A stretch of DNA of 64,000 bases from Litoreibacter albidus. GTDB taxonomy: Bacteria; Pseudomonadota; Alphaproteobacteria; Rhodobacterales; Rhodobacteraceae. The stretch spans positions 111,001 through 175,000 of the forward strand of contig NZ_FNOI01000007.1 in the NCBI RefSeq assembly GCF_900107015.1. Direction: 5' to 3'. Below are positions 52,169 to 59,920 of this stretch, piece after piece (the stretch's first letter is position 1; each line of letters begins with the position of its first letter). Under the pieces are notes generated by a model. That model saw nothing but the letters and a program-made list of their open reading frames with translations, was not told the DNA's origin and made no database searches. Position numbers and translations under genes: made by a program.

Positions 52169-52312
52169 ATGAAGACCCTACATCTATCGGCTGCAGCTGT
52201 CGCGTTGTTCTTACTCGGTGCATGCGAGACCATCGACGGCGCAGGCCGCGATATAAGTCGCGCAGGCAGTGTAGTCAGTGACGCCGCACGGGACGTTCAG
52301 GACGATCTTTAA
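52169..52312 (+). CDS. Entericidin A/B family small lipoprotein
   Basis: 47 residues from ATG 52169 (ATG 52166 is closer to AAGGAG). A hydrophobic signal ends in the lipobox LLGAC, followed by ETIDGAGRDISRAGS, the typical entericidin core, and an acidic amphipathic tail. Entericidins are stress-induced membrane lipoproteins in enterobacteria. It sits behind an EcfG-like promoter. Confidence 0.82.
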   Translation: MKTLHLSAAAVALFLLGACETIDGAGRDISRAGSVVSDAARDVQDDL

Positions 52313-52380
52313 TCACGTGGCGCGTCGACGTCGTCGCTGTGCCGAGAGGCCAGATCGCTAGCGAAAAACGAAATAGTTCG

Positions 52381-52406
52381 GGAACGTAAAGTGATGGTCA
52401 CGCGTT
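52381..52406 (+). promoter_or_regulatory. EcfG-type promoter for the PLDc_N membrane protein
   Basis: GGAAC (52381-52385), 17 bases, CGTT (52403-52406): a perfect match, 30 bases ahead of ATG 52437. Confidence 0.78.
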
Positions 52407-52436
52407 AGTGAGCATACTCATAGAAGGAAACTAAGC

Positions 52437-52628
52437 ATGTTGGAATATTCTGGAATAGGCGGCATTCTGATTTTGGTCCTCGACATTTGGGCCATCGTAT
52501 CAATCATCGGATCTCGTGAAAGCACAGGCGCGAAAGTTCTGTGGACACTTCTTGTCCTGCTCTTGCCCATCGTCGGCTTCGTCATCTGGTTCGTCGCTGG
52601 GCCACGGTCCTCCGGCCGCACCGTATAG
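52437..52628 (+). CDS. PLDc_N domain small membrane protein
   Basis: 63 residues with two membrane helices (GIGGILILVLDIWAIVSII and VLWTLLVLLLPIVGFVIWFV) joined by SRESTGAKVLW. This is the phospholipase D N-terminal membrane module (PLDc_N), here alone rather than fused to a cardiolipin synthase. GAAGGA precedes the start. A strong terminator follows. Expected to be a general-stress inner-membrane protein. Confidence 0.85.
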   Translation: MLEYSGIGGILILVLDIWAIVSIIGSRESTGAKVLWTLLVLLLPIVGFVIWFVAGPRSSGRTV

Positions 52629-52649
52629 CGCAACCTCGCCACGCTAGTT

Positions 52650-52683
52650 AAAGGGCCGCCTGCCGAGATGCAGGCGGCCCTTT
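52650..52683 (+). terminator. Terminator after the PLDc_N gene
   Basis: AAAGGGCCGCCTGC pairs perfectly with GCAGGCGGCCCTTT around CGAGAT, 22 bases after the stop, giving a very stable 14-bp stem ending in TTTG. Confidence 0.8.
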
Positions 52684-52728
52684 GTACTTGGCGTGGGGTA
52701 CTTGGCGCGGGGGCATCGAATAAAAATA

Positions 52729-52751
52729 ACCGCGCCAAGAACTGGCGCGGT
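52729..52751 (-). terminator. Minus-strand terminator of the DUF883/holin operon
   Basis: ACCGCGCCA and TGGCGCGGT pair around five bases. In the minus direction the stem is followed by TATTTTTATT, a good T-run, 37 bases after the holin-like stop. Confidence 0.75.
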
Positions 52752-52788
52752 GCTTTGGTTTTCTAGTGGCGCTGGTCGGGACTACGCT

Positions 52789-53115
52789 CTAGCGTCGCTG
52801 GGCCTGCGCCCCTGCTTGCATGCCTTGTAAGAAAGCCTGCATCAGCGGTGGCGGCTGTGACGATGCTGGCGTGGGCGTCGCGTGGTGTGTCTCGACTTTT
52901 CGAGCCGAAGAGAGGCCCATGAGGATTAATCCCAGCCCGACATATGCGCCGCCTATAACGAGCGCTGCTGTCATAGCATCAGCGATGAGAGTTACATACA
53001 TCCATGCAGCCGCCGTCAGAAATCCGAGCCCGACGGCCAGCATCAGGCCGCCAAGAGACGACAGCGCGACCTTCCGCGCTGCCGTCTTGGCCTTATATTC
53101 GATTGCCTCAAACAT
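52789..53115 (-). CDS. Phage-holin-3_6-like small membrane protein
   Basis: 108 residues. Two membrane helices (LGGLMLAVGLGFLTAAAWMYV and AALVIGGAYVGLGLILMGL) follow a basic N terminus (YKAKTAARKVALSSL), and the tail is Pro/Gln-rich (PTPASSQPPPLMQAFLQGM). This matches the putative holin superfamily 3_6/DUF1469-type proteins that often accompany DUF883 proteins. It is 1 base after the DUF883 stop and so co-expressed. A chromosomal stress gene rather than phage. Confidence 0.75.
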   Translation of the reverse strand: MFEAIEYKAKTAARKVALSSLGGLMLAVGLGFLTAAAWMYVTLIADAMTAALVIGGAYVGLGLILMGLSSARKVETHHATPTPASSQPPPLMQAFLQGMQAGAQAQRR

Positions 53116-53116
53116 C

Positions 53117-53449
53117 TCAGCGACGGTTGCTGATCATACCGATCAGGAAGCCTGCGCCCGCTGCAATGGCGAGAGCCGTTGCTGGCTGTTTTGTCACGAA
53201 ATCGTTGGCTTGGTTCTGCAGTTCCGCCGCTTGGTCGCGTACTTTACTAAGGTGTTCCGCACCTTTGGCGCGGGCAGCTTCTGCTGATGCGTTTGCGGCG
53301 TCGGACAGCTCTGCGGCCTTCCCTTTACCCATCGACGCGATAGCGTTGGTCAAGCCGCTAAGGTCTGCTTTCAAAGCTGCGATTTGCGCGGATACGTCTT
53401 CTGCGTCTGCTGTGTTCAACTGTTCAATTTTAGAAGATGAGCGTGCCAT
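53117..53449 (-). CDS. DUF883 family (YqjD/ElaB-like) protein
   Basis: 110 residues from ATG 53449. An alanine-rich amphipathic helical region (residues 15-85) leads to a C-terminal membrane helix TALAIAAGAGFLIGMISNRR, the diagnostic ending of YqjD/ElaB proteins, which tether ribosomes to the membrane in stationary phase in E. coli. It follows a perfect EcfG promoter. Confidence 0.85.
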   Translation of the reverse strand: MARSSSKIEQLNTADAEDVSAQIAALKADLSGLTNAIASMGKGKAAELSDAANASAEAARAKGAEHLSKVRDQAAELQNQANDFVTKQPATALAIAAGAGFLIGMISNRR

Positions 53450-53485
53450 GTGAAGCATCCTTGTTTTCTGTTTCATTCACCACTC

Positions 53486-53511
53486 AACGCGAGCACTGGC
53501 CGCAGTGTTCC
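53486..53511 (-). promoter_or_regulatory. EcfG-type promoter for the DUF883 operon
   Basis: On the minus strand GGAAC (53511-53507), 17 bases, CGTT (53489-53486), 37 bases ahead of the start. Confidence 0.78.
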
Positions 53512-53534
53512 GGATATTTGAAAAGAAAAACTAT

Positions 53535-53560
53535 GGAACTGCTCAGCGGGGCTCTTGGTT
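53535..53560 (+). promoter_or_regulatory. Probable EcfG-type promoter for DUF1328-dps
   Basis: GGAAC (53535-53539), 17 bases, GGTT (53557-53560), 53 bases ahead of ATG 53614. One mismatch in the -10 element. Confidence 0.6.
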
Positions 53561-53613
53561 GAGACGACATGAGAGACTTCAACGCCATCAATTTTGACTG
53601 AAAGGAAAACACC

Positions 53614-53778
53614 ATGCTACATTGGGCCCTGATCTTCTTCGTTGTCGCAATAATCGCGGGGGTTTTCGGATTTGGCGGCATCGCCAGCGCATCGGCCGGG
53701 ATCGCACAGATCCTGTTCTTCATCTTCCTCGCGTTGTTCGCCGTCACCTTGATCGCCCGACTGGTGCGTAAGGTCTGA
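53614..53778 (+). CDS. DUF1328 (YtjA-like) membrane protein
   Basis: 54 residues with two membrane helices: [20 protein letters not shown] and [19 protein letters not shown], joined by [12 protein letters not shown], exactly the DUF1328 pattern. AAAGGAAA precedes the start. It is 39 bases upstream of dps and under an EcfG-like promoter. Function unknown. Confidence 0.88.
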   Translation: MLHWALIFFVVAIIAGVFGFGGIASASAGIAQILFFIFLALFAVTLIARLVRKV

Positions 53779-53817
53779 ACCTAGACGAGCCTAGCCAAAC
53801 AAGCAGAAGGAAATATC

Positions 53818-54315
53818 ATGTCAGAGACACTAAGCATTATCCCCGAAGCCGCCGAAATCAATAGCGGTGTCCGCAGCCCCGCGTCCATTGCGGAAGGTCT
53901 ACGAGACGTATTGGCCGACACGTATCGCCTGACGTTCAAGACGCACGCCTACCATTGGAATGTGGAAGGGCCACTGTTCTTCTCGCTGCACAACATAACC
54001 GAGGCGCAGTATGAAGACATGTTCGCCGCAGCGGACGAGCTTGCCGAGCGTATGCGTGCGCTGGGTCAGCTTGCACCAATGACCATGGCAGAGATCATGG
54101 ACAACTCGATCATCGAAGATTTGGCTGAGACACCAAGTGCGGGCGAAATGTGTATAGATCTGAGCCGCGACCACGAGAGGGTAGCGCACCGGCTGCATGC
54201 ACTAATCAAGCTAGCAGGCGACAAGAACGATCCGGTGACGGAAGATCTAGCGACCGCACGGTCGGCGTTCCATGAGAAGGCGTCTTGGATGTTGAAGGCG
54301 CTATCAGCTAAGTAA
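53818..54315 (+). CDS. dps: Dps family DNA-protecting ferritin
   Basis: 165 residues. The intersubunit ferroxidase site is visible as His46 in THAYHWNVEGP, His58 in FSLHNITEAQYED, and Asp73/Glu77 in AADELAERMRALG. Dps forms a dodecamer that stores iron, consumes peroxide and shields DNA. The N-terminal tail is short and acidic rather than lysine-rich, so DNA binding may be weak. It is expected to be part of the general stress regulon. A terminator follows after a few bases. Confidence 0.93.
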   Translation: MSETLSIIPEAAEINSGVRSPASIAEGLRDVLADTYRLTFKTHAYHWNVEGPLFFSLHNITEAQYEDMFAAADELAERMRALGQLAPMTMAEIMDNSIIEDLAETPSAGEMCIDLSRDHERVAHRLHALIKLAGDKNDPVTEDLATARSAFHEKASWMLKALSAK

Positions 54316-54318
54316 CGT

Positions 54319-54350
54319 GAAAAAGCCCCGCCAGATTTGGCGGGGCTTTC
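54319..54350. terminator. Bidirectional terminator between dps and phyR
   Basis: GAAAAAGCCCCGCCA pairs with TGGCGGGGCTTTC around GATT, with A-run and T-run on both sides, between convergent genes. Confidence 0.88.
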
Positions 54351-54356
54351 TTTAGC

Positions 54357-55160
54357 TTATGTTTTGAGTGTTTGAGTAGAAGCGAAGAACATCGCTTGGC
54401 TCACTGCAGATCTTACCTGCTCGTCGTTGAACGGCTTGGTGATAAGGAAGGCTGGCTCGTGCTTCTCGCCCGTCAGCAGACGCTCTGGGAAAGCCGTGAT
54501 GAAGATCACCGGCACATCGCCGAGTTTCTCGATCAGGTCGTTAACCGCGTCGATGCCCGAGGAGTTATCGGCAAGCTGGATATCCGCAAGAATGAGGTCC
54601 GGCTTCTCTTTGGTGCCCAAGCTTACGGCCTCAGTCCGCGTGCGCGCGATGCCGACTACGTCGTGGCCAAGCTGCTCCACGATGGCTTCGATGTCGTCAG
54701 CAATGATTGGCTCGTCTTCGATGATCATCACGCGGCCTGTGACGCTTTCAAGCATCTCGCGTTTGGCGATCACGATCAATTCTTCTGCTTCGGCCTGTTC
54801 GACGCCCATGACGCTGGCCACCTGCGCAAAGCTCAACTCTTCAATTGTGTTCAGCAAAAGTGCTTCGCGGGTGTTTGCTGTCAAATCTTGCAAGTGGTCT
54901 TGTGCAGCGGCACGTGGCCCACTTTCCTGGACCTCTACCGGCGCACCCGAACTTGTCCAAATACCGTGAAATACCTTGAAGAGACCGACGCGCGCGTCTT
55001 CGACTTCGTCGAAAACGGTGGCATCGTGAAGAATTGCCTCTAAGGTCGCGACAGCGTATGCGTCACCGCTGCTCTGGCTTCCGGTCAGCGCACGGCCGTA
55101 CCGGCGCAAAAACGGAAGATGTGTTCCGATCAGTTCAGACCTATCTATGCTGTCAGACAT
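54357..55160 (-). CDS. phyR: General stress response anti-anti-sigma response regulator PhyR
   Basis: 267 residues from ATG 55160; an in-frame extension to 55376 lies across the promoter region and is not coding. Residues 1-135 form the sigma-like domain (LPFLRRYGRALTGSQ, LLLNTIEELSFAQVASVMGV). Residues 143-265 form a receiver with Asp193 in LILADIQL, and MIIEDEPIIADDIEAI. When phosphorylated it binds NepR and frees EcfG. It is divergent from nepR with shared, overlapping promoters. Confidence 0.95.
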   Translation of the reverse strand: MSDSIDRSELIGTHLPFLRRYGRALTGSQSSGDAYAVATLEAILHDATVFDEVEDARVGLFKVFHGIWTSSGAPVEVQESGPRAAAQDHLQDLTANTREALLLNTIEELSFAQVASVMGVEQAEAEELIVIAKREMLESVTGRVMIIEDEPIIADDIEAIVEQLGHDVVGIARTRTEAVSLGTKEKPDLILADIQLADNSSGIDAVNDLIEKLGDVPVIFITAFPERLLTGEKHEPAFLITKPFNDEQVRSAVSQAMFFASTQTLKT

Positions 55161-55186
55161 TTTTTTCCCTTGTTCAAAGTTTTTTC

Positions 55187-55212
55187 GGAACTTAACGCGC
55201 AGAATGAGAGTT
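55187..55212 (+). promoter_or_regulatory. EcfG-type promoter for nepR-ecfG
   Basis: GGAAC (55187-55191), 17 bases, AGTT (55209-55212), 44 bases ahead of nepR. It overlaps the divergent phyR promoter almost completely. Implies positive autoregulation. Confidence 0.68.
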
Positions 55213-55219
55213 TGGTTCC
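55194..55219 (-). promoter_or_regulatory. EcfG-type promoter for phyR
   Basis: On the minus strand GGAAC (55219-55215), 17 bases, CGTT (55197-55194), a perfect match, 33 bases ahead of phyR. Confidence 0.78.
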
Positions 55220-55256
55220 GAACACAGTGTAATATTATTGAAGGACGCGATGCCTC

Positions 55257-55421
55257 ATGACGAATGACGAGAAGAAGATACGAGGCGAAAAGCAAATAGA
55301 CGAAAACCTGAAGCGGGTCTACGAGGAAGTTGTAAATGAAGAGCTTCCTGACCGGTTCAAGGACTTGCTTTCCCAACTAAAGTCGCAAAGTACTGGCGGC
55401 GGATCGGATGCGTCGCGATGA
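55257..55421 (+). CDS. nepR: Anti-sigma factor NepR
   Basis: 54 residues from ATG 55257. The core QIDENLKRVYEEVVNEELPD (residues 14-33), followed by RFKDLLSQLK, is the NepR signature, which clamps EcfG until phospho-PhyR displaces it. The first ATG at 55250 runs into a stop. The stop overlaps the ecfG start as ATGA, as expected for matched anti-sigma and sigma production. Confidence 0.92.
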   Translation: MTNDEKKIRGEKQIDENLKRVYEEVVNEELPDRFKDLLSQLKSQSTGGGSDASR

Positions 55422-55984
55422 ACGTTTTGGCTGCGTCTGACCCACGCGAAGAGCTGGTGGAACACCTTCCTGCTCTCAGGGCTTTTGCCATCAGCTTGAC
55501 CCGCAACCCTGCCACAGCAGATGACATGGTGCAGGACACCATCGTCAAGGCGTGGACAAACATCGATAAGTTCCAACTCGGTACAAACCTGCGGGCTTGG
55601 CTGTTCACCATCCTGCGCAACACCTTCTACTCCAGCCGTCGCAAACTTAATCGCGAAGTATCCGACGGTGAGGGCGTTTTCACAGAGACACTGGCTGTGA
55701 AGCCCTCGCACGATGGCAACTTACAGATGACAGACTTCAAGAAGGCATTCGCCCTATTGAATGACGAGCAGCGTGAGGCGCTTGTTCTGGTCGGCGCATC
55801 AGGGTTTTCGTATGAAGAAGCGGCGGAGACCTGCGGTGTTGCCGTCGGCACGATCAAAAGCCGCGTAAACCGCGGTCGGGCACGCCTAAGTGAGCTGTTA
55901 AACCTAAAAGATGACGAGACGCTGGAACTTACCGATAATGCGACGATGGCGGTGCTCTCCGCTAGCGGCGCGTCTCCAGTTTAA
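55418..55984 (+). CDS. ecfG: General stress ECF sigma factor EcfG
   Basis: 188 residues. Region 2 is AISLTRNPATADDMVQDTIVKAW with NLRAWLFTILRNTFYS. Region 4 is LVLVGASGFSYEEAAETCGVAVGTIKSRVNRGRARLSELL, typical of the ECF15/EcfG group. It would direct the GGAAC-N16/17-CGTT promoters found in this island. It overlaps nepR and is followed after 2 bases by a histidine kinase gene. Confidence 0.95.
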   Translation: MNVLAASDPREELVEHLPALRAFAISLTRNPATADDMVQDTIVKAWTNIDKFQLGTNLRAWLFTILRNTFYSSRRKLNREVSDGEGVFTETLAVKPSHDGNLQMTDFKKAFALLNDEQREALVLVGASGFSYEEAAETCGVAVGTIKSRVNRGRARLSELLNLKDDETLELTDNATMAVLSASGASPV

Positions 55985-55986
55985 AA

Positions 55987-57735
55987 ATGTCTGTCGGCTC
56001 GTTGATGGACCGCATCAAGCAGCGGTTTGATACACTTGCCTTTAAGGTGGTTTTCTTCCTGTCTTTGGCGTTGTTGCCAATCGGGCTGATTGCGGTCAAC
56101 CAAAGCCGCGCGGTCAACCAGCAGGCGCAACAGCGTCTTGAACTGGCTTTGATCGCGTGGACCGACCTCGCCGCGTCAGGGGAGCGCGAAATAATCCAGC
56201 GCGCCTCCGCTGCGGCGGAGGCGCTTTCCGTCGTTCTTCCTGTAATTAAAGACGATCCAGATGCGTGTTACGAGGTGCTCAACGACTACCTCGACCAGTC
56301 ACCGCGCTTCTCATTGATCGGCTTTCCAGATGCAAACGGCCAGATGACGTGCTCATCTGCCGGTGAAAGCTTCGATTTCTCAACAAACCCCGTCTATGAG
56401 AAGGCGAAATCCACGCAAGAGCCTTTCGTGGACATCCGCGTATCTGGCGAAGTGTCCGAGGCTTCGGTGATCGTCGTGGTGCATCCAGTCTTCAGTGATG
56501 GCATCTTTGAAGGCTATGTCGTGGTCTCTATCCCGCACAGCGACATTGGCGTGGACCCAGAAGCTGAGGCTGAAATTTCACCCGTGGACGTCATCACTTA
56601 CAACGTCGAGGGGGTGGTCCTCACATCTAGCTTAAATCTGGAGACCGCAAATGATCGCCTGCCCAAGGACCGCAGCTTGAAAACCCTAACAGGATCGGGG
56701 CCAGTGGCCTTTCGCGAGTTTCAGGAAAACGCGGACAACCGGATCTATACTGTCACACCAATTTTGCAGGGCATGGTCTATGCCATCAGCATTTGGGACG
56801 GTGATGCCGAAGTTTTGAAAGCTGCGAGCTTTGATGTCTCTGCAAGCCTGTTCCCACTATTGATGTGGCTCGCCAGCTTGCTGGTGGCCTATATGACCCT
56901 GCACGGACTGGTGTTGCGCCACATCCGGCGACTGCGCAGGCAGATGGGGCAGTTCGCAAAGGAGCGCACTGTTCCGCGCGAGTTGGCGCAAGACGGTCAA
57001 AGCATGGCGCAGGAATTGCGTGACATGGAAAGCGACTTCGTCTCCATGGCCCAGTCATTGCTGCACGACGAAGCAGCGATGGAAGAAGCTGTGCGCGAAA
57101 AGAATATTCTGCTCAAGGAAGTGCACCATAGGGTGAAAAATAACCTTCAGCTGATTTCCTCGATCATGAATATGCATATGCGCAAAGCGCGTACCGCTGA
57201 AGCCAAGTCGGTGCTCAGCCGCTTGCAGGACCGTATCCTTGGCTTGGCGACGGTCCACCGGAACCTCTACCAAACTGAAAATCTCAATAACCTGAACGCG
57301 GGGACCATGTTGTCGGAGATGGTCGGCCAGATGCTCTCCGTCGGTGTCGCACCAGGCACGGACATCAAGGTCACACGGGACATCGAGGACGTCACGATGT
57401 ATCCCGACCAAGCCGTTCCTTTATCGTTGCTAACTGCGGAGACCATGACGAACGCTTTGAAATACGTGGGTAAGCCTGCGGATGCGCGCCCGTGGATTGA
57501 TGTGCGTTTTTCGGAAAACGGGGACGGCACTGCCACGCTTTGTGTTGCCAACTCGAAGGGACCGACGTTGATTGAGGCAGAAGATGCTGATCAGACAGGT
57601 CTTGGGAGCAAGCTGATCAAGTCGTTCCTTATCCAGCTCGGCGCGGAGATGACTGTTGAGGATACCGATACCCATTACGTTGTCACTGCGACGTTCACCG
57701 TGGCGGATTTCGCGCCCGAACCATTGGATTACTGA
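55987..57735 (+). CDS. HisKA_2 sensor histidine kinase, probable PhyR kinase
   Basis: 582 residues. Membrane helix FKVVFFLSLALLPIGLIAV (19-37), an extracytoplasmic sensor of about 240 residues, and a second helix LFPLLMWLASLLVAYMTLHGL (about 282-302). The dimerisation domain KEVHHRVKNNLQLISSIMNM (His380/His381) belongs to the HisKA_2 class used by PhyR kinases. The ATPase domain includes LLTAETMTNALKY and GLGSKLIKSFLIQL. Its position 2 bases after ecfG makes PhyR the likely partner. It overlaps the phospholipase D gene by 1 base. Confidence 0.9.
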   Translation: MSVGSLMDRIKQRFDTLAFKVVFFLSLALLPIGLIAVNQSRAVNQQAQQRLELALIAWTDLAASGEREIIQRASAAAEALSVVLPVIKDDPDACYEVLNDYLDQSPRFSLIGFPDANGQMTCSSAGESFDFSTNPVYEKAKSTQEPFVDIRVSGEVSEASVIVVVHPVFSDGIFEGYVVVSIPHSDIGVDPEAEAEISPVDVITYNVEGVVLTSSLNLETANDRLPKDRSLKTLTGSGPVAFREFQENADNRIYTVTPILQGMVYAISIWDGDAEVLKAASFDVSASLFPLLMWLASLLVAYMTLHGLVLRHIRRLRRQMGQFAKERTVPRELAQDGQSMAQELRDMESDFVSMAQSLLHDEAAMEEAVREKNILLKEVHHRVKNNLQLISSIMNMHMRKARTAEAKSVLSRLQDRILGLATVHRNLYQTENLNNLNAGTMLSEMVGQMLSVGVAPGTDIKVTRDIEDVTMYPDQAVPLSLLTAETMTNALKYVGKPADARPWIDVRFSENGDGTATLCVANSKGPTLIEAEDADQTGLGSKLIKSFLIQLGAEMTVEDTDTHYVVTATFTVADFAPEPLDY

Positions 57736-59258
57736 TGCAACGCGAAGCTGCGCCCGTGTTCTTCTTAACCGCGAGTGAAGCATATCCCGCGCTGGAGAAG
57801 GCCTTTCTCGAGGCGAAGACCGAGGTTCTTGGCTCATTTCGGGTGTTTGATCCCGAAACTAAGTTGCGTTCCGAGGCTGGGCTGAAGATCGGGGACACAT
57901 GGGCCGATTTGATGCGCCATGTGGTCGGTAAGGGCGTGAAGGTAACGTTGCGTATCTCCGATTTCGACCCCATCGTCGGCACAGAGCTTCATAGCGGAAC
58001 GCACGCGTCCGTGCGCGGCTTTCGCGAGGCTGTTGGAGAGACTGACCTGTTCGACGTACGCCCCGCCTTGCACACCGCGCAGATGGGTATATTTCCCCGC
58101 CTCATGCTTTGGCCTCGTACGTATATTGAGCTACGCCGCCACGCCGCGAAGTTGCGCGATATGACTGAGCCAGAACGCAATGCCGCGCTGCGTGACGTGC
58201 CGGGGCTGCGCAAAATGATGCGAGGCGAGACCGCACACCTGCGCGCGCGCGCGTTCCCCCCTCCGACGGTTCACCCTGCCACGCACCACCAAAAGCTGGC
58301 GATCTTCGATGGCAAGAAGCTCTACGTTGGCGGTTTGGACTTGGATGAGCGCCGATACGACACACTTGTGCACGACCAGTCGGGTGACCAGACGTGGCAC
58401 GACGTTCAAGTCATGATGACCGGTGCGCCTGCCAAGGCGGCCCACGATTACTTAACAGCCTTCGTGGCAGACGATTTCGAAGCACTGAGGGCGCCGTTTC
58501 CAGGACTGTTGCGAACCTATTCCGAACAACGACGGTTTCGCGCACTATACCTGTCGCCGAGACCTGTTTTAAACGAAATCGAACAGGCTCACATGGTTGG
58601 GTTCAAACGGGCGCGTCGGTTGATCTATCTTGAAACCCAGTTTTTCCGAGACACGAAGCTCGCGGATAAGCTCTGCAAGGCGGGACGGGCCAACTCCGAG
58701 CTGCAGGTCATTATCGTTCTGCCAGCGGCCCCCGACGACCTAGCTTTTGAGAACTCAAAAGGCAGCGATGTTCGCTACGGGGAATACCTGCAAGCGAAGT
58801 GCCTTGACCAGTTGAAGCAAACCTTTGGCGAACGCCTGTTTATTGCCGCAACGGCGCAACCGCGCCGCACCACTGACACAGCGCGGGCGCAGTTAGACGG
58901 TGCACCGCTCATCTATGTGCACGCCAAGGTGTCGGTGTTCGATGATGACACAGCCATAATATCATCTGCCAACCTGAATGGGCGCAGCATGAAGTGGGAT
59001 ACTGAGGCGGGCGTCCTGCTCGACAATGCGGATGATGTCGCGCGGTTAAGGGAACGGTGCTTTGAACATTGGTACGGCGGCGAAGCTCCGGCAGAGTTCA
59101 AAGACCCGGCAACAGCCGTGGCGACATGGCGGGCCTTGGCTGATGCTAATCAGGCCAAAGTGCCAGAAGAGCGCACCGGCTTTATATTGCCTTACTCGAC
59201 CAGTCCGGCGCGCAAGCTAGGCCGCAATCTCCCTGGCGCTCCGGAGGAGTTGGTTTGA
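57735..59258 (+). CDS. Phospholipase D family protein
   Basis: 507 residues with two HKD motifs: THHQKLAIFDGKKLYVGGLD and VHAKVSVFDDDTAIISSANL. No signal peptide; an internal region is Arg-rich. Two HKD motifs form one active site that transfers phosphatidyl groups, as in phospholipase D and cardiolipin synthase. It is the fourth gene of the nepR-ecfG-kinase transcript and so probably a stress-induced lipid enzyme. A phosphodiesterase acting on other substrates is possible. Confidence 0.88.
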   Translation: MQREAAPVFFLTASEAYPALEKAFLEAKTEVLGSFRVFDPETKLRSEAGLKIGDTWADLMRHVVGKGVKVTLRISDFDPIVGTELHSGTHASVRGFREAVGETDLFDVRPALHTAQMGIFPRLMLWPRTYIELRRHAAKLRDMTEPERNAALRDVPGLRKMMRGETAHLRARAFPPPTVHPATHHQKLAIFDGKKLYVGGLDLDERRYDTLVHDQSGDQTWHDVQVMMTGAPAKAAHDYLTAFVADDFEALRAPFPGLLRTYSEQRRFRALYLSPRPVLNEIEQAHMVGFKRARRLIYLETQFFRDTKLADKLCKAGRANSELQVIIVLPAAPDDLAFENSKGSDVRYGEYLQAKCLDQLKQTFGERLFIAATAQPRRTTDTARAQLDGAPLIYVHAKVSVFDDDTAIISSANLNGRSMKWDTEAGVLLDNADDVARLRERCFEHWYGGEAPAEFKDPATAVATWRALADANQAKVPEERTGFILPYSTSPARKLGRNLPGAPEELV

Positions 59259-59386
59259 TCCTGTTGTCGTCGCACATCGGGAAGATCAGACCTGATAAGC
59301 GGGTCGCGACACTACTCAGGGGTGGGCGGGTCCGTGCTAGCGGGCTCATCGCTTCACTCTTTAACATATCGAAACGAGGACGCCCC

Positions 59387-59848
59387 ATGCGCTATGCGAA
59401 AATCTGGACGGCTATTTTCCTATTGGTGGGAAGCACGTCATTCTCCAATGCGGAGGAGGTGGGGAAAGTCGATGTCGACTGGGTCGGCAACGACATCGTC
59501 ATTGAAGCGTTCCAAGACCCAAAAGTGGACGGCGTCACCTGCCATGTTGCATACTTCGAGCGCGGCTTGATCGACCGGCTGCAAAAGGGGAACTGGTTTG
59601 AAGACCCTTCGAATTCTTCTATCTCCTGTCGTCAAACCGGTGCGATAACTGTCGGTGACATTGAGCGGGGCGACGAGGGTGAGTCCGTCTTCTCGGAACG
59701 CCGCTCCGTCATTTGGAAGTCACTTCGCATCAAACGTATATGGGACGAGACGAACCAAACGCTGATCTACATCGCGCACGCCAACGACTTGCAAAACGGC
59801 TCCGCCAAGATGTCGCTTTCGACGGTCCCGCTATTTCAAACAAAGTAG
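59387..59848 (+). CDS. creA: CreA family periplasmic protein
   Basis: 153 residues from ATG 59387, with CGAGGA upstream. Signal peptide IWTAIFLLVGSTSFSNAEEVG. The mature chain (VGKVDVDWVGNDIVIEAFQDPKV, GVTCHVAYFERG, SISCRQTG, FSERRSVIWKSLRIKRIWD) matches CreA closely, with two cysteines that may pair. Function of CreA is unknown. It has its own leader region of 128 bases after the phospholipase gene. Confidence 0.9.
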   Translation: MRYAKIWTAIFLLVGSTSFSNAEEVGKVDVDWVGNDIVIEAFQDPKVDGVTCHVAYFERGLIDRLQKGNWFEDPSNSSISCRQTGAITVGDIERGDEGESVFSERRSVIWKSLRIKRIWDETNQTLIYIAHANDLQNGSAKMSLSTVPLFQTK

Positions 59849-59874
59849 CAAGAAGGCTTCGTTGCAATAATTTC

Positions 59875-59899
59875 GGAACCAAACAGCATGGCAATCGTT
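59875..59899 (+). promoter_or_regulatory. EcfG-type promoter for the small secreted protein gene
   Basis: GGAAC (59875-59879), 16 bases, CGTT (59896-59899), a perfect match 21 bases ahead of ATG 59921. The transcript leader would be only about 15 bases. Confidence 0.75.
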
Positions 59900-59920
59900 A
59901 GCTCTTTGAAGGAGATAACG

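Noticed and set aside
52789..53115. Holin-like gene as evidence for a prophage
   Set aside because: No other phage gene is nearby, it is paired with DUF883, and it lies behind an EcfG-type promoter, so it is a chromosomal stress gene.
55161..55376. N-terminal extension of PhyR by 72 residues
   Set aside because: The extension covers both EcfG promoters and the start of nepR. The family begins at MSDSIDRSEL with a normal spacing.
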